A DNA stretch of 64,000 bases, taken from NCBI RefSeq assembly GCF_003268395.1, contig NZ_LQXQ01000014.1:24735-88734 (forward strand), read 5' to 3'. The stretch's first letter is position 1. Each line of letters opens with the position of its first letter. This document shows, one piece after another, positions 9,390 through 18,441 of the stretch. A program made the position numbers and the translations under genes. This DNA is from Acinetobacter sp. CFCC 10889. GTDB lineage: Bacteria; Pseudomonadota; Gammaproteobacteria; Pseudomonadales; Moraxellaceae. Below the pieces are notes generated by a model that did no database searches, was not told where the DNA came from, and saw only the letters and a program-made list of their open reading frames with translations.

Positions 9390-10436
9390 ATGGAAACTTT
9401 CAAGATTTTACCAGCACACCCTCACCCATTAGATGGTGAATTGTTTTCATCTTGGTTTGCTCGATTAGCCTTTGATAATGTGTCAAAAGTACATTCTTTT
9501 GCAATTGAAATATTTGGGCAACAATATGGTCATAGTTTTTGGACTCGTGATATTGATTGTTTTATTGATCAAAATCGTTCAAGTCAAATATCATACCGTA
9601 CAGGAATAAATGAGAGTGAAATATTTCAGACTACAATTAGAAGTTATGAAGGGGTTCTTTTTACTCAATTGAATTCTGGTTTTAACAGATGGATATTGCC
9701 ATGTGGGATTTATCATAGAACTAGAAAAAGTAATTGGCTTGTATTTTGTCCTCTATGTTTGGCTGCTGATCAAGTTCCCTATTTTAGAAAAAGTTGGCGT
9801 TTATCTTTATTTACTGTTTGCCCAACCCATCAAATATATATGCTAGAGAGTTGCCCTAAGTGTAGTCAACCGATCAATTTTTTTAGGCAAGAGTTAGGCG
9901 AACGTTCAAAATATTTTGTAAATGCAATTACAGATTGCGCTTATTGTAAGTTTGACTTACGAAATTCAAATATTAAGTTAATAGCGTTAAGTGATTCGAG
10001 AATAATTCAAGACATTTTTGATTTAATTAAAAAGCACGATGATGGATGGTGGTATTTAAAACAAGGTCAATATGCATTGCCATATAGTTTTGCATATTAT
10101 GATGTAATTCATTATTTAAGTTCATTTTTAAATTCTAAAGTTGGAACTCCTTTATATGAAGAAGCTTTGATTGATCTGAATTTTAATACTTCAACTTTTC
10201 TGCAAAATCGAAAAAATCAGGTTTTTGAAATTCGAAGCTTAAATGAACGATTTATTTTATTAGCTTGCACTCTTTGGTTATTAGATAATTGGCCAATTAG
10301 AATGGTTGAGTTATGTAAAAAATATAATTTAACAGCTTCAAAAATTACAAGATCTGAAGTTTTACCGTTTTGGTTCTCAAAAGAAATCGATTTAAATTTA
10401 AGAGGAATTGATGTTATTGCTAGAAATTTTAATTAA
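9390..10436 (+). CDS. tniQ: TniQ/TnsD-family target-site selector
   Basis: The 348-residue protein has the TniQ N-terminal signature (HPHPLDGELFSSWFARLA) and a double zinc-binding region, with CPLC, CPTH, CPKC and CAYC pairs at about residues 122-195. A shorter C-terminal DNA-binding part follows. TniQ proteins bind the attachment site and recruit TnsC. As the only TniQ in the element, it is the likely comM-recognising protein. It is much shorter than Tn7 TnsD (508). GAGG lies 6 nt before the ATG. It is the last gene of the left operon. Confidence 0.9.
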   Translation: METFKILPAHPHPLDGELFSSWFARLAFDNVSKVHSFAIEIFGQQYGHSFWTRDIDCFIDQNRSSQISYRTGINESEIFQTTIRSYEGVLFTQLNSGFNRWILPCGIYHRTRKSNWLVFCPLCLAADQVPYFRKSWRLSLFTVCPTHQIYMLESCPKCSQPINFFRQELGERSKYFVNAITDCAYCKFDLRNSNIKLIALSDSRIIQDIFDLIKKHDDGWWYLKQGQYALPYSFAYYDVIHYLSSFLNSKVGTPLYEEALIDLNFNTSTFLQNRKNQVFEIRSLNERFILLACTLWLLDNWPIRMVELCKKYNLTASKITRSEVLPFWFSKEIDLNLRGIDVIARNFN

Positions 10437-10491
10437 TTTATCATCTATTTCTATTCGTTTCTTATTAGTTATTCTTGTTTCAAACGTACCA

Positions 10492-10683
10492 CTATAACCA
10501 TTTATAAATGCTGTGCTGTGATACGCCTAAACGTTCTGCGACATCAGTGACCGAATATCCGCGTTCAGTAATCAATTTTACAGCTTCATCTTTAAATTCT
10601 GGGGTATAACGTTGTCCACTCATAATGTTTTTCCTATGCAAAAAGAATAGATCATATTTGTCTAGGAGAGTGGTGGCAGTCCA
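10492..10683 (-). mobile_element. Remnant of an IS3-family insertion sequence (5' end and orfA start)
   Basis: On the minus strand from 10683 the sequence TGGACTGCCACCACTCTCC looks like an IS3-family terminal inverted repeat. From 10623 a frame starts MSGQRYTPEFKDEAVKLITE and reaches SQHSIYKWL before stopping at 10492. This is the N-terminal helix-turn-helix of IS3-type OrfA, only 43 codons of the usual 90-110. The rest of the IS is absent. It marks an old insertion or deletion event between the transposition genes and the cargo. Confidence 0.82.
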
Positions 10684-10684
10684 T

Positions 10685-10789
10685 ACAGGTCTTGATGATC
10701 TTATGGTCGATATTGTTGAATCACAGGATGATCAAGAATTATTGGCACTACGTGTTTCTGATTTTTTATATGAAATTTCTGAAATCTAA
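10685..10789 (+). pseudogene. C-terminal remnant of an unknown coding sequence
   Basis: Directly next to the IS3 terminus a 34-codon open frame (HTGLDDLMVDIVESQDDQEL and on to YEISEI, then stop) reads like the end of a protein whose start was removed. No start codon or ribosome-binding site supports an independent gene. Its parent family is not recognised. The remaining bases to 11000 are AT-rich and show no gene. Confidence 0.4.
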
Positions 10790-11007
10790 TTGCCTTTAAA
10801 TAGTTTTCCGTCTAATCGTAAATAATTTGGTATATTTTAATTATATTGCCATTTCGGCTTATTAGTATGGAATATCTATTACGGTACGAATAAGCATGGC
10901 TAGTAATTTTAAGTTATAGTTGATTATTAGACAACTTGCATAACTTAAATTCCAGCTAATCAGCTACCTAAAATCTCCTAAGTGGAAGTCTCCTATTAAT
11001 TCAATAT

Positions 11008-11035
11008 AAGTCAGCCATGATTACATGACTGACTT
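11008..11035 (-). terminator. Hairpin terminator at the end of the cargo operon
   Basis: AAGTCAG-C-CATG and CATG-A-CTGACTT form an 11-bp stem with a 4-nt loop, one mismatch inside. It lies 29 bp beyond the stop of the last cargo gene. T runs are short on the minus strand and longer on the plus strand, so it may work in both directions. Confidence 0.6.
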
Positions 11036-11063
11036 TTCTTGATTAAGGGGGAATAGTTTCAGT

Positions 11064-12446
11064 TTACTTTCTTTGATTCAATAAACCGTAAATACAATTT
11101 TCTTCTGCTTCAAGTTGTTTAAAAAAATCAAAAAATCCTTCAACTGCATTGCTATCTGTGATCATGATACCTACTGGCACTGTGGTCAATATATCTTTGG
11201 ATGGACTACTTACATGAATAATAAAAGCACAAAATGTATTTTCCATGACTAATATTTCAAAATTTCCTTCAAACATTAAGCTGCTTTCTCTAATTGTATG
11301 GAAGTTTTTTCCTCCTGATTGATTTGTAATTATTTTTTTATAATTACTTAGAGAATGCTTATCATCTTGAGATGAAACAGGTAGTAAGCATTTGAAGTTA
11401 TTCGTCATTTTGTTAGAGGATAATCGATCAACAAAATCACCAAATCGATCAGATTTACCCCAAAAATTGTCTGAAGGTGCTAACCAGTACAACTGCTTTT
11501 GTTCTGAATGATTACTTTGACATTTCTTAACCGCGTCAAAGAATAATTCTGCATTTTCTTTGGAATAAATAGGTCCTATAAAGTAATGATTCGTACCATG
11601 ATTTAATTCAGATAACTGATCTAAATGGAATTTTTGATGGCTAAATATGGATTCAATACCCAAATATTCTTCCATATCTAATTTATCAAGTACTTTAACA
11701 ATATCTTTAATATTTTCCGATTTTTTGGATGATCTAAGAGCTGAGTAAAGCGCATCTTCAATTTTATCAACATTTTGCAAATGGTTAAAATCATTGATTT
11801 CAGTAGGAGTTGCATTATCATTGAATGTAAGATTAAGTTGGAAACGACGAGAATGATCTCGCAACTTTTCAACTTGACTCATTTTGTATAATTGAACTTT
11901 CTTCTCATCTTCATTTTCAGCAAGGTTGAACTTAATTAAATCTTGGTTGCTATAAAAGCGAAAATTTTTCTGAAACTCTTTATAGACCAATGACTCACTA
12001 CTAGAAAGAAATTCCTTCGATGCTTCTAACTTAATTGAATTTAGTCCATTATCTGATGAGTTTTGGTTCACCGGTTCTGGGTTTAGACCAATCATTTCGA
12101 AATTCATTTTTTGAATACTATCTTCAATTTTATTTACATAGGGGATAGCGCAAACATCTGAAAACGCTTTTTCTAGCTGTTTAGTAAGTGAAAATTTACC
12201 ATCTTCAAGATGTTGAATCTGTTCTCGATGCAATAAGCTTGTTAACAGCACATCAGTTTCGTGATTAGAAAGCTCTAGAAACTGAGCAATTTTTTCAGCG
12301 GACATTGGAGCGATAACCAATAGGCGCAATACCATTGAATCAATAAAATCCAAGGTTTCCTTCGTAGTATAACTAAATGCCACGTTGAATGTTTGTGATG
12401 GTAAGGTTACATCAATATCATGATAAGCTATCAGTGACTTTTCCAT
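11064..12446 (-). CDS. Unknown winged-helix protein, third gene of the NERD-kinase/helicase operon
   Basis: I do not recognise this 460-residue protein as a named family. Residues about 30-90 (LRLLVIAPMSAEKIAQFLEL and onward to FSLTKQLEKAF) read as a winged-helix domain. A charged linker follows, then a C-terminal alpha/beta region (about 290-460) with FEGNFEILVMENTFCAFIIH. The layout recalls PLD-like effector modules of helicase-associated systems, but no HxK(x4)D motif is present. AAGGAG lies 9 nt before the ATG and the gap to the helicase is 3 bp, so co-translation and joint function are likely. A DNA- or partner-binding sensor or effector is my inference. Confidence 0.7.
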   Translation of the reverse strand: MEKSLIAYHDIDVTLPSQTFNVAFSYTTKETLDFIDSMVLRLLVIAPMSAEKIAQFLELSNHETDVLLTSLLHREQIQHLEDGKFSLTKQLEKAFSDVCAIPYVNKIEDSIQKMNFEMIGLNPEPVNQNSSDNGLNSIKLEASKEFLSSSESLVYKEFQKNFRFYSNQDLIKFNLAENEDEKKVQLYKMSQVEKLRDHSRRFQLNLTFNDNATPTEINDFNHLQNVDKIEDALYSALRSSKKSENIKDIVKVLDKLDMEEYLGIESIFSHQKFHLDQLSELNHGTNHYFIGPIYSKENAELFFDAVKKCQSNHSEQKQLYWLAPSDNFWGKSDRFGDFVDRLSSNKMTNNFKCLLPVSSQDDKHSLSNYKKIITNQSGGKNFHTIRESSLMFEGNFEILVMENTFCAFIIHVSSPSKDILTTVPVGIMITDSNAVEGFFDFFKQLEAEENCIYGLLNQRK

Positions 12447-12449
12447 TAA

Positions 12450-14630
12450 TTACACTCCTTCAACTATAGTTTTTTTACGGTTTTTTTTACGATTGGGTGA
12501 GTCTACTTGTACTTTTTTATGCTTTGATCGTTTATTAATACGCTGATATTCTAAAGACTGTTCTGTACGGTCTTTGATATAGGTTAATACGCGGCCTAAA
12601 GGCATATCTTTATTCACACCTTGCCACATTTCTTCTGCACCAAATATAACGAGTCTATCCATAGCTCGAGATAGAGCCACGTTAACTCGATTTGGAGACT
12701 GTAGGAATGCTGGAAACATACTTGAATCATTTCGAGTTACAGATAATATAATGATTTGATTCTCTTTACCTTGATAGCTATCCACCGTATCAATACGTAC
12801 AATTGATCTCAATTCATTAGATACATCACTCAAAGCAAAAGCTTTTCTTAGCCGATTTTTTTGTTCAGCATATGTACAAATCACACCAATCGCTGGTTCT
12901 TTGATAGAGTTGAGTGAAGGCATTAGACGTTGTAATAAAGACTTGTCTTGGTCAACTCTTTTAAGAAAGTCAATAATTTGATCAATTTCATGTGGGTTGT
13001 AAATACTACTACCTTTTTCTAAGGTAAAGTGTTCTGCATTTCCTGTATCGACCCAAGTAACTGTTGCATTTAATTCAGTTGCAATATTGGATTGATAAAT
13101 ATCAGGAACTACACGTTTTAGTCTGACTCCTTCAGCCGACTCAACTCGTGAGTCAATTACAGCAGTTTCTAGTTTTCCTTCATAGAAACATGTTGAAACT
13201 AGATTGCCAATACTCGGACTCATACGATATTGGGTTAATAGTTCAGCACTAGCCTGATGACCATAATATGAATCAAAAATACGACCAAAGTCACTTTGCA
13301 ACTTGATTTCAACATCATCTTTGGAAATACCAAGTTGTTTTGCTAATGCTTTTTTATGCTCAGATGAATAAAGTGGAGGAAGTTGGTTTTGATCGCCTAC
13401 CAAAAGAATTCGCGTACCTGATTGCATTGCAATAGCTAACTCAGAAGGTATAGAGCGTGCTGCTTCATCAATAATGACCCAATCAAATACTTGATTTGCA
13501 ATACCGATACTTTGTTGTCCTACACCAACGCATGTACCACAAACTAATTGTCTAGTTTTGACCAAAAAACTCTCATAATTAGCATTTTGGCTTTCAATCA
13601 ACGGTTCATAGTCGAGTGCAATATTAATCAGAGCTTTTGCTTTTAGTCCTTCTTCATTGGATACTCCATGGTATTGATTGAGTGCGATAAACGTAATTGT
13701 GTCAATTTTATTTAACTGATTCAAAACAGATATATTCTTTTCATAGATACAAGCTTCGAGTTGCTTCATATAATCTTGATTAGCGTAAAATTTAGCTTTA
13801 AGTTTATTCATTGCTGATGTAAATGATTGTTTATATTCATCTAATGAGAAGCTGAATTTCTGCTCTATATCATCTTGATCAATTGATTGGTAGGCTGATC
13901 TAAGATGATTTAATACATCGACTCGTATTGTATATAAATCACTCAAATAATCAGTATCGAGCGCTAATTCATTAGAAAGTGCTATTACTCTCTCTCTGAG
14001 ATTTGATTTGAAAAGCTCTTTTTGGCTAGTAATAATTGAACCCGTATAGACATCTTTTAATTCATTAGACACAGCACTTTCTTTGTTACTGATTCGAGCA
14101 ATGCTTAATTCAGTATTATGTTTTAAACACTGTTTCCGGATACGCTCAACACTAGTATTGACAGCTTCATGTGACTGGCTGACTATAAGAATATTACCAA
14201 CATTTAGTTTGTCATAGAGATAGTGTGCCAAAGTCGAAATAAATTCTGTTTTACCTGTTCCTGGTGGTCCCTTTAACATTGAAACAGGACCATACTTGAC
14301 TACTTTACGAAAGGCATCTCGTTGCAATGGATTTAAGCTTTTAATCAGTTCATTTTTCGCATTAAATACATCATATTTTTCAAAATCGGCATCTGAGATT
14401 TCGATTCCATAGTCTATGGCGTTAAGCTCTAGTGTAGGCTCAAAAAAATCAATAAGATTTGTAATTCGGGCTTTATTTTCCAGAATATTCTTTAAAGCAT
14501 CTGCACGTTTACGATTAGATGATTTATCTGCTTTACTTTGTAAAAACAAAGTTGCTTCAGTAGGAACTTCATTAACTTTTTTACAAAAATCAATCCACAA
14601 TTCACCAATCTTGGATTGTGCAATATTCAT
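12450..14630 (-). CDS. UPF1/Dna2-type superfamily 1 helicase
   Basis: The 726-residue protein has the full SF1B motif set: Walker A GPPGTGKTEF (about residue 122), DEAARS (about 388), LVGDQNQLPPL (about 413), QYRMSP, TVDSYQGKENQIIILSVTR (motif V region), and VNVALSRAMDRLVIFG (motif VI). These mark the COG1112-type DNA/RNA helicases that move 5' to 3'. A helical insertion (about 200-340) separates motifs I and II, and the tail is strongly basic (RSKHKKVQVDSPNRKKNRKK). It overlaps the kinase gene by 4 bp (ATGA) and precedes the winged-helix gene by 3 bp. Helicases of this class are the motor of several phage-defence systems, including Mokosh. Confidence 0.88.
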   Translation of the reverse strand: MNIAQSKIGELWIDFCKKVNEVPTEATLFLQSKADKSSNRKRADALKNILENKARITNLIDFFEPTLELNAIDYGIEISDADFEKYDVFNAKNELIKSLNPLQRDAFRKVVKYGPVSMLKGPPGTGKTEFISTLAHYLYDKLNVGNILIVSQSHEAVNTSVERIRKQCLKHNTELSIARISNKESAVSNELKDVYTGSIITSQKELFKSNLRERVIALSNELALDTDYLSDLYTIRVDVLNHLRSAYQSIDQDDIEQKFSFSLDEYKQSFTSAMNKLKAKFYANQDYMKQLEACIYEKNISVLNQLNKIDTITFIALNQYHGVSNEEGLKAKALINIALDYEPLIESQNANYESFLVKTRQLVCGTCVGVGQQSIGIANQVFDWVIIDEAARSIPSELAIAMQSGTRILLVGDQNQLPPLYSSEHKKALAKQLGISKDDVEIKLQSDFGRIFDSYYGHQASAELLTQYRMSPSIGNLVSTCFYEGKLETAVIDSRVESAEGVRLKRVVPDIYQSNIATELNATVTWVDTGNAEHFTLEKGSSIYNPHEIDQIIDFLKRVDQDKSLLQRLMPSLNSIKEPAIGVICTYAEQKNRLRKAFALSDVSNELRSIVRIDTVDSYQGKENQIIILSVTRNDSSMFPAFLQSPNRVNVALSRAMDRLVIFGAEEMWQGVNKDMPLGRVLTYIKDRTEQSLEYQRINKRSKHKKVQVDSPNRKKNRKKTIVEGV

Positions 14631-17600
14631 TGTACCAATACAGAAAGTATAATCCCCCCTTTACCAGTTTCTTTAGTACACATTACATCAACTTTATCAG
14701 TTTTACTGAATTTAGCAGAAATGTCTTCTTCTAAGTCATAATATGCAATAGCACTAGTTGAATTTTTATGGTGTTTATTTTCAACAGTCTTTAATGGCTC
14801 TGATAATATAATTGTAGGGTGCGCATGGCGTTCGGTAACCATGACTTTTTTCCAAAGTTCTTTTGTTTCAATATCAAATGGTTGTTGATACGCAGACTGA
14901 ATGGTATTTCCTGTTACTGTTGTCTTAGCATCATTGTTATTTTGAACAAAGTGCTTAGTCTCTTGTACTTGATTTACTTCACGTTGGATTTGTAGTGCTT
15001 CTTTTTTCTCTTTAATTTGGTTTAACTGAAGTTGATTATACCGATCTAACGCTTCAGAAAAATTTTGATCCTGTGAAAGAAAATTGTTTAAATCAACTAT
15101 ATTATCGCGCTTACTCATTCCAGATAAAGGGTGTACCTGAATACTGGCATCAATACTACAATCAGCGTCTTTACTTGCTCTCCACCATAACTCTTGTTGT
15201 TGTACAAAGTCTATAAAGCTCAACTCCTTTTGATGTGGCTTATAGAATCCTTTAAGTGTGCCATTAATACCACTAAGAGTAAGTCGAATATCTCCTTCAC
15301 GAGCAGGTTCAAGTTGGATATACAACTTTCCATTTTCTGGATAAATAATGAAAGGTGAATCAACTTTACCAGTATAAATCATGATCTGAGGTGCTTCTTT
15401 AACATCAGCCCCTTTACATTCGAATGCTTCCATAAATCGAGTGTTATCAATATAACGAACACTTTCATCTTCAAGTAATTCTGTTTTAAAAGCTTCGTAT
15501 AACCAAGTTAAAGATTGATCTAGCGGAGTATGTTGTTCAGTAGATAGAACTATGCCATATAATTCGGCGATTAACTGCAATGCAGCATAGTTATCACATT
15601 GTTTTATCGTTGGGGTTTCAATATCTTTTGGATAATAATGGCTAGATGAATCGCGTTGTAAAACCTCAGGGTGATAACAATCTGTAAAGACCACATTTAA
15701 GTTTGTGCGATCTACCAAGATATTGTGATCATCTAAATGACCATGATGATATTCATGTTCATGAAAACTTTTTAAGGATTGCAAAAGCTTAATTGCAAGA
15801 TCATTTTTTTCTTGATCAGATGAGTTCTGTACCGCAATTTTCCATGGTTCACCTTTCACAGATGCTGTAACTAGATATACTGACGCTGTGATAGTCGATA
15901 AACCAAAATCAATAATTTGTGGAAGAAATTTTGGGCTAATTGACTTGATCGATTTTAAATCCTCAAAGAATCGCTTATAACAACTTTTTTGATAAGTCGT
16001 CATTGAAGACGGGACTTTCCCCATCCATGTTTTGACAAAACTATTCTCAGATGCATATAGCGAATATTGAGCATTAACTTCTAAAGGCGCTCCCAACATA
16101 GGATAACTAATATAAATATTTGTCTGATTTAAAAAAGGGTCTAAGACAGCCTCTTCAAGTTCATAGCTAATTTCTTCGGTTGGTTTCCCTGCCAAAAAGT
16201 CTTGAAATAATGTATCAGTATTTTCATATCGCCCAGTTAATGCACAAATAAGTATTCTTTCAAGCCAATGATCTTGATCTAATTGAGCTGTATCAAAGCC
16301 TTTTAATGATTTTTGACTTAAACGTTTGTTCTTCCAAATATGAACAATTATTTGAGCTAACCAATACACATCCTGTTGAGTTACTGTTAAATCTAAATTC
16401 GGGCGGTTGGCCGATGTGTTTAGAAATGGCAATATATCAACTAGCTCAGTATCTGGATGGGGTGAATGTGTTTGATCACTTGCAGCTGAAAAATTTGATA
16501 ACTGTACTTCTTTTTTGTAAGAGATCCATACACTGTGATCACCTATATCACCATGGACAATACCCATTTGATGTAGTTGATTAACTTTACTAATCAAAAT
16601 TTGGAATAAATCGAATTTCTCAGAATCACTCATTTTTGTAGCAAACGAACCAATAAATTCATTAATTCGATGACTATTATCTGGTAACTCATATAATTCG
16701 TTGTATTTAGATGTCATATCATCTAATGTCGGATTTGTAATAGGGTGCAAACAGCTTTGGTAAAGGTCAGGTTTTTCAGTTTTGATTCTTTGGAAAATTT
16801 GACGCTCATTACAAATAAAATCAAAACGATGTTGTGGTTGGCTCATTTTTGAGTTACTAATCTGTAACTCATTAAAATCCCAACAGCGCATTAAGGATTT
16901 TTCGCCAACTATGTTCAAAGAATGTGCCTTATATTCGGCATAAATATTTTTAGGATGACGAAAAATTAGCTCGCCACGTTCATGATTATTGATAATCAGT
17001 GAGCGTGGTTGAATTTGATCTGGAGCAAAAATTTCATCAATAATTGGATGGTATTCTTTTTTAATATTCCAAATGCGACCATCACGTTCAAGATGTGCGC
17101 GGAACATCTCATCAAAAATAGAGGGTTGAGCTAATTGTATAAACTCATCTAGTGAAAGAATATGTTCTAAATCTTCTTTTGGAAGACTCGAATAATCAGC
17201 CTTACCACACATAACGACAAAGTGTTCAACACTTTGATTATGAAAAGTAATACCTTGCTTTCGCTTTTCTTTCACCATGTCATCTAGTTTATTACGAACG
17301 AGAAACATCTTATTTTTGTTCTTTTCAACAGGACATGGATCTTTCTCTTGGTTATCTAGATACCATTTCCCTGCACTCTTTGTTACTTTCTTACCATTCC
17401 AGTCTTTAAACTCAATGACTAGAATGTTTGCGTGCGTGATTACTAGTAGATCATATTCAAACTTTTGTACATCTCGCGCACCTCTCCCTTTTTTACCTGT
17501 TGAGTGCATAAATTCAAAACCAGCATATGCTCTCCAGTTTTTGGTTTTAGGAGATACATCAAAGACCTTTTTGATCTTATCTATGGCTTTACGTTCGTGT

Positions 17601-17635
17601 TCGTGGATACCAGTTTCGGTATAGCTAATTTTCAT
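14627..17635 (-). CDS. NERD nuclease-domain protein with two degenerate kinase-like domains
   Basis: The 1002-residue protein opens with a NERD domain (about residues 10-110). D62 in FEYDLLVI and E75/K77 in ILVIEFKDW give the D-ExK nuclease pattern. Two protein-kinase-like domains follow. The first has HGDIGDHSV (about 361) and SNF where DFG is expected. The second has HGHLDDHNIL (about 632), with His where the catalytic Asp should be. Each lacks at least one key residue, so these may be pseudokinases or nucleotide sensors. A beta-rich segment and a coiled coil (about 840-890) complete it. First gene of the cargo operon; it overlaps the helicase gene by 4 bp. The ribosome-binding site is weak. 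Confidence 0.85.
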   Translation of the reverse strand: MKISYTETGIHEHERKAIDKIKKVFDVSPKTKNWRAYAGFEFMHSTGKKGRGARDVQKFEYDLLVITHANILVIEFKDWNGKKVTKSAGKWYLDNQEKDPCPVEKNKNKMFLVRNKLDDMVKEKRKQGITFHNQSVEHFVVMCGKADYSSLPKEDLEHILSLDEFIQLAQPSIFDEMFRAHLERDGRIWNIKKEYHPIIDEIFAPDQIQPRSLIINNHERGELIFRHPKNIYAEYKAHSLNIVGEKSLMRCWDFNELQISNSKMSQPQHRFDFICNERQIFQRIKTEKPDLYQSCLHPITNPTLDDMTSKYNELYELPDNSHRINEFIGSFATKMSDSEKFDLFQILISKVNQLHQMGIVHGDIGDHSVWISYKKEVQLSNFSAASDQTHSPHPDTELVDILPFLNTSANRPNLDLTVTQQDVYWLAQIIVHIWKNKRLSQKSLKGFDTAQLDQDHWLERILICALTGRYENTDTLFQDFLAGKPTEEISYELEEAVLDPFLNQTNIYISYPMLGAPLEVNAQYSLYASENSFVKTWMGKVPSSMTTYQKSCYKRFFEDLKSIKSISPKFLPQIIDFGLSTITASVYLVTASVKGEPWKIAVQNSSDQEKNDLAIKLLQSLKSFHEHEYHHGHLDDHNILVDRTNLNVVFTDCYHPEVLQRDSSSHYYPKDIETPTIKQCDNYAALQLIAELYGIVLSTEQHTPLDQSLTWLYEAFKTELLEDESVRYIDNTRFMEAFECKGADVKEAPQIMIYTGKVDSPFIIYPENGKLYIQLEPAREGDIRLTLSGINGTLKGFYKPHQKELSFIDFVQQQELWWRASKDADCSIDASIQVHPLSGMSKRDNIVDLNNFLSQDQNFSEALDRYNQLQLNQIKEKKEALQIQREVNQVQETKHFVQNNNDAKTTVTGNTIQSAYQQPFDIETKELWKKVMVTERHAHPTIILSEPLKTVENKHHKNSTSAIAYYDLEEDISAKFSKTDKVDVMCTKETGKGGIILSVLVQ

Positions 17636-18441
17636 TATTAAAAATCCTAAATTAAATCAATTATTTATTTTTGTACATACAAAAGTAGAGATCAAAAAAA
17701 TGATGCAATATTTTTTACATTCACTAATGCCGTATATACCTGTTAGGTTTTTTAGAAAAAATACTTAAGAAAGAATTTTCTCTTGTGTTTAGTACTTTGT
17801 TTGTTAGGCTTTATGGCCCTCCGAAAGAAATATTTGTTAAGTTCAGTAGGATTTAAAAAAAAATAATTTGCCGAAAGTTTTGATAAAACATCTGAGTCTT
17901 CGTGCATGATCATTATTGTAATGATCTACCTCAATCATTGAGTTTAAGCAAAACGTATTTCACTTAAACTGAGCAGAATCTGTTTTTAAATACTATAGAA
18001 ATTATTTTAGATGTCTAACATTTTTTTTTAAAAAAAGAAAAAAAACAACCTAAGTTATTGTAAATATTTGATTTAAATATTTTATTGGAGATAAGTCTTT
18101 GAAAATAGTAAAGTCAAACTACCATAATGAATTCACCAGACAGAGAATATTTCACAACTAAGCTGTAACTTTAATCTGTGCTGTTCGGATAGTTTTTTTA
18201 AATTGTGTGAAATCTTTCACTCTATTCAGATTGGCATGTCTAAATATGATTAATTAACTGAATTTTAATGATGAATTCACATTCACCTAACCAACTTTTA
18301 GTCCCTTTTTTATTTTCTATAGCAATACAAAGTTCTTCCATCTGTTTTTGCATTTGATTCTTTTAAACTTAAAAGTTGGCATGTAATTTAAATTTCTGTA
18401 AATTACATGCTTTAAATTAACACTAAATGTAAAGCTATTGT
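17636..18441. promoter_or_regulatory. 806-bp divergent control region between the two cargo units, with three inverted repeats
   Basis: No convincing gene is present. Inverted repeats are GATCATTA-3-TAATGATC (17908-17926), AGTTTAAG...CTTAAACT (17941-17970) and GCATGTAATTT-10-AAATTACATGC (18379-18410, 11 of 11 paired). The last lies 31 bp before the RES gene start. They could be operators or RNA hairpins controlling the divergent kinase and RES genes. No regulator gene of obvious type lies beside them. Functional roles are inference. Confidence 0.5.

Noticed and set aside
11064..12446. PLD-type nuclease as the third gene of a Mokosh system
   Set aside because: No HxK(x4)D motif is visible; the resemblance is limited to position next to a helicase.
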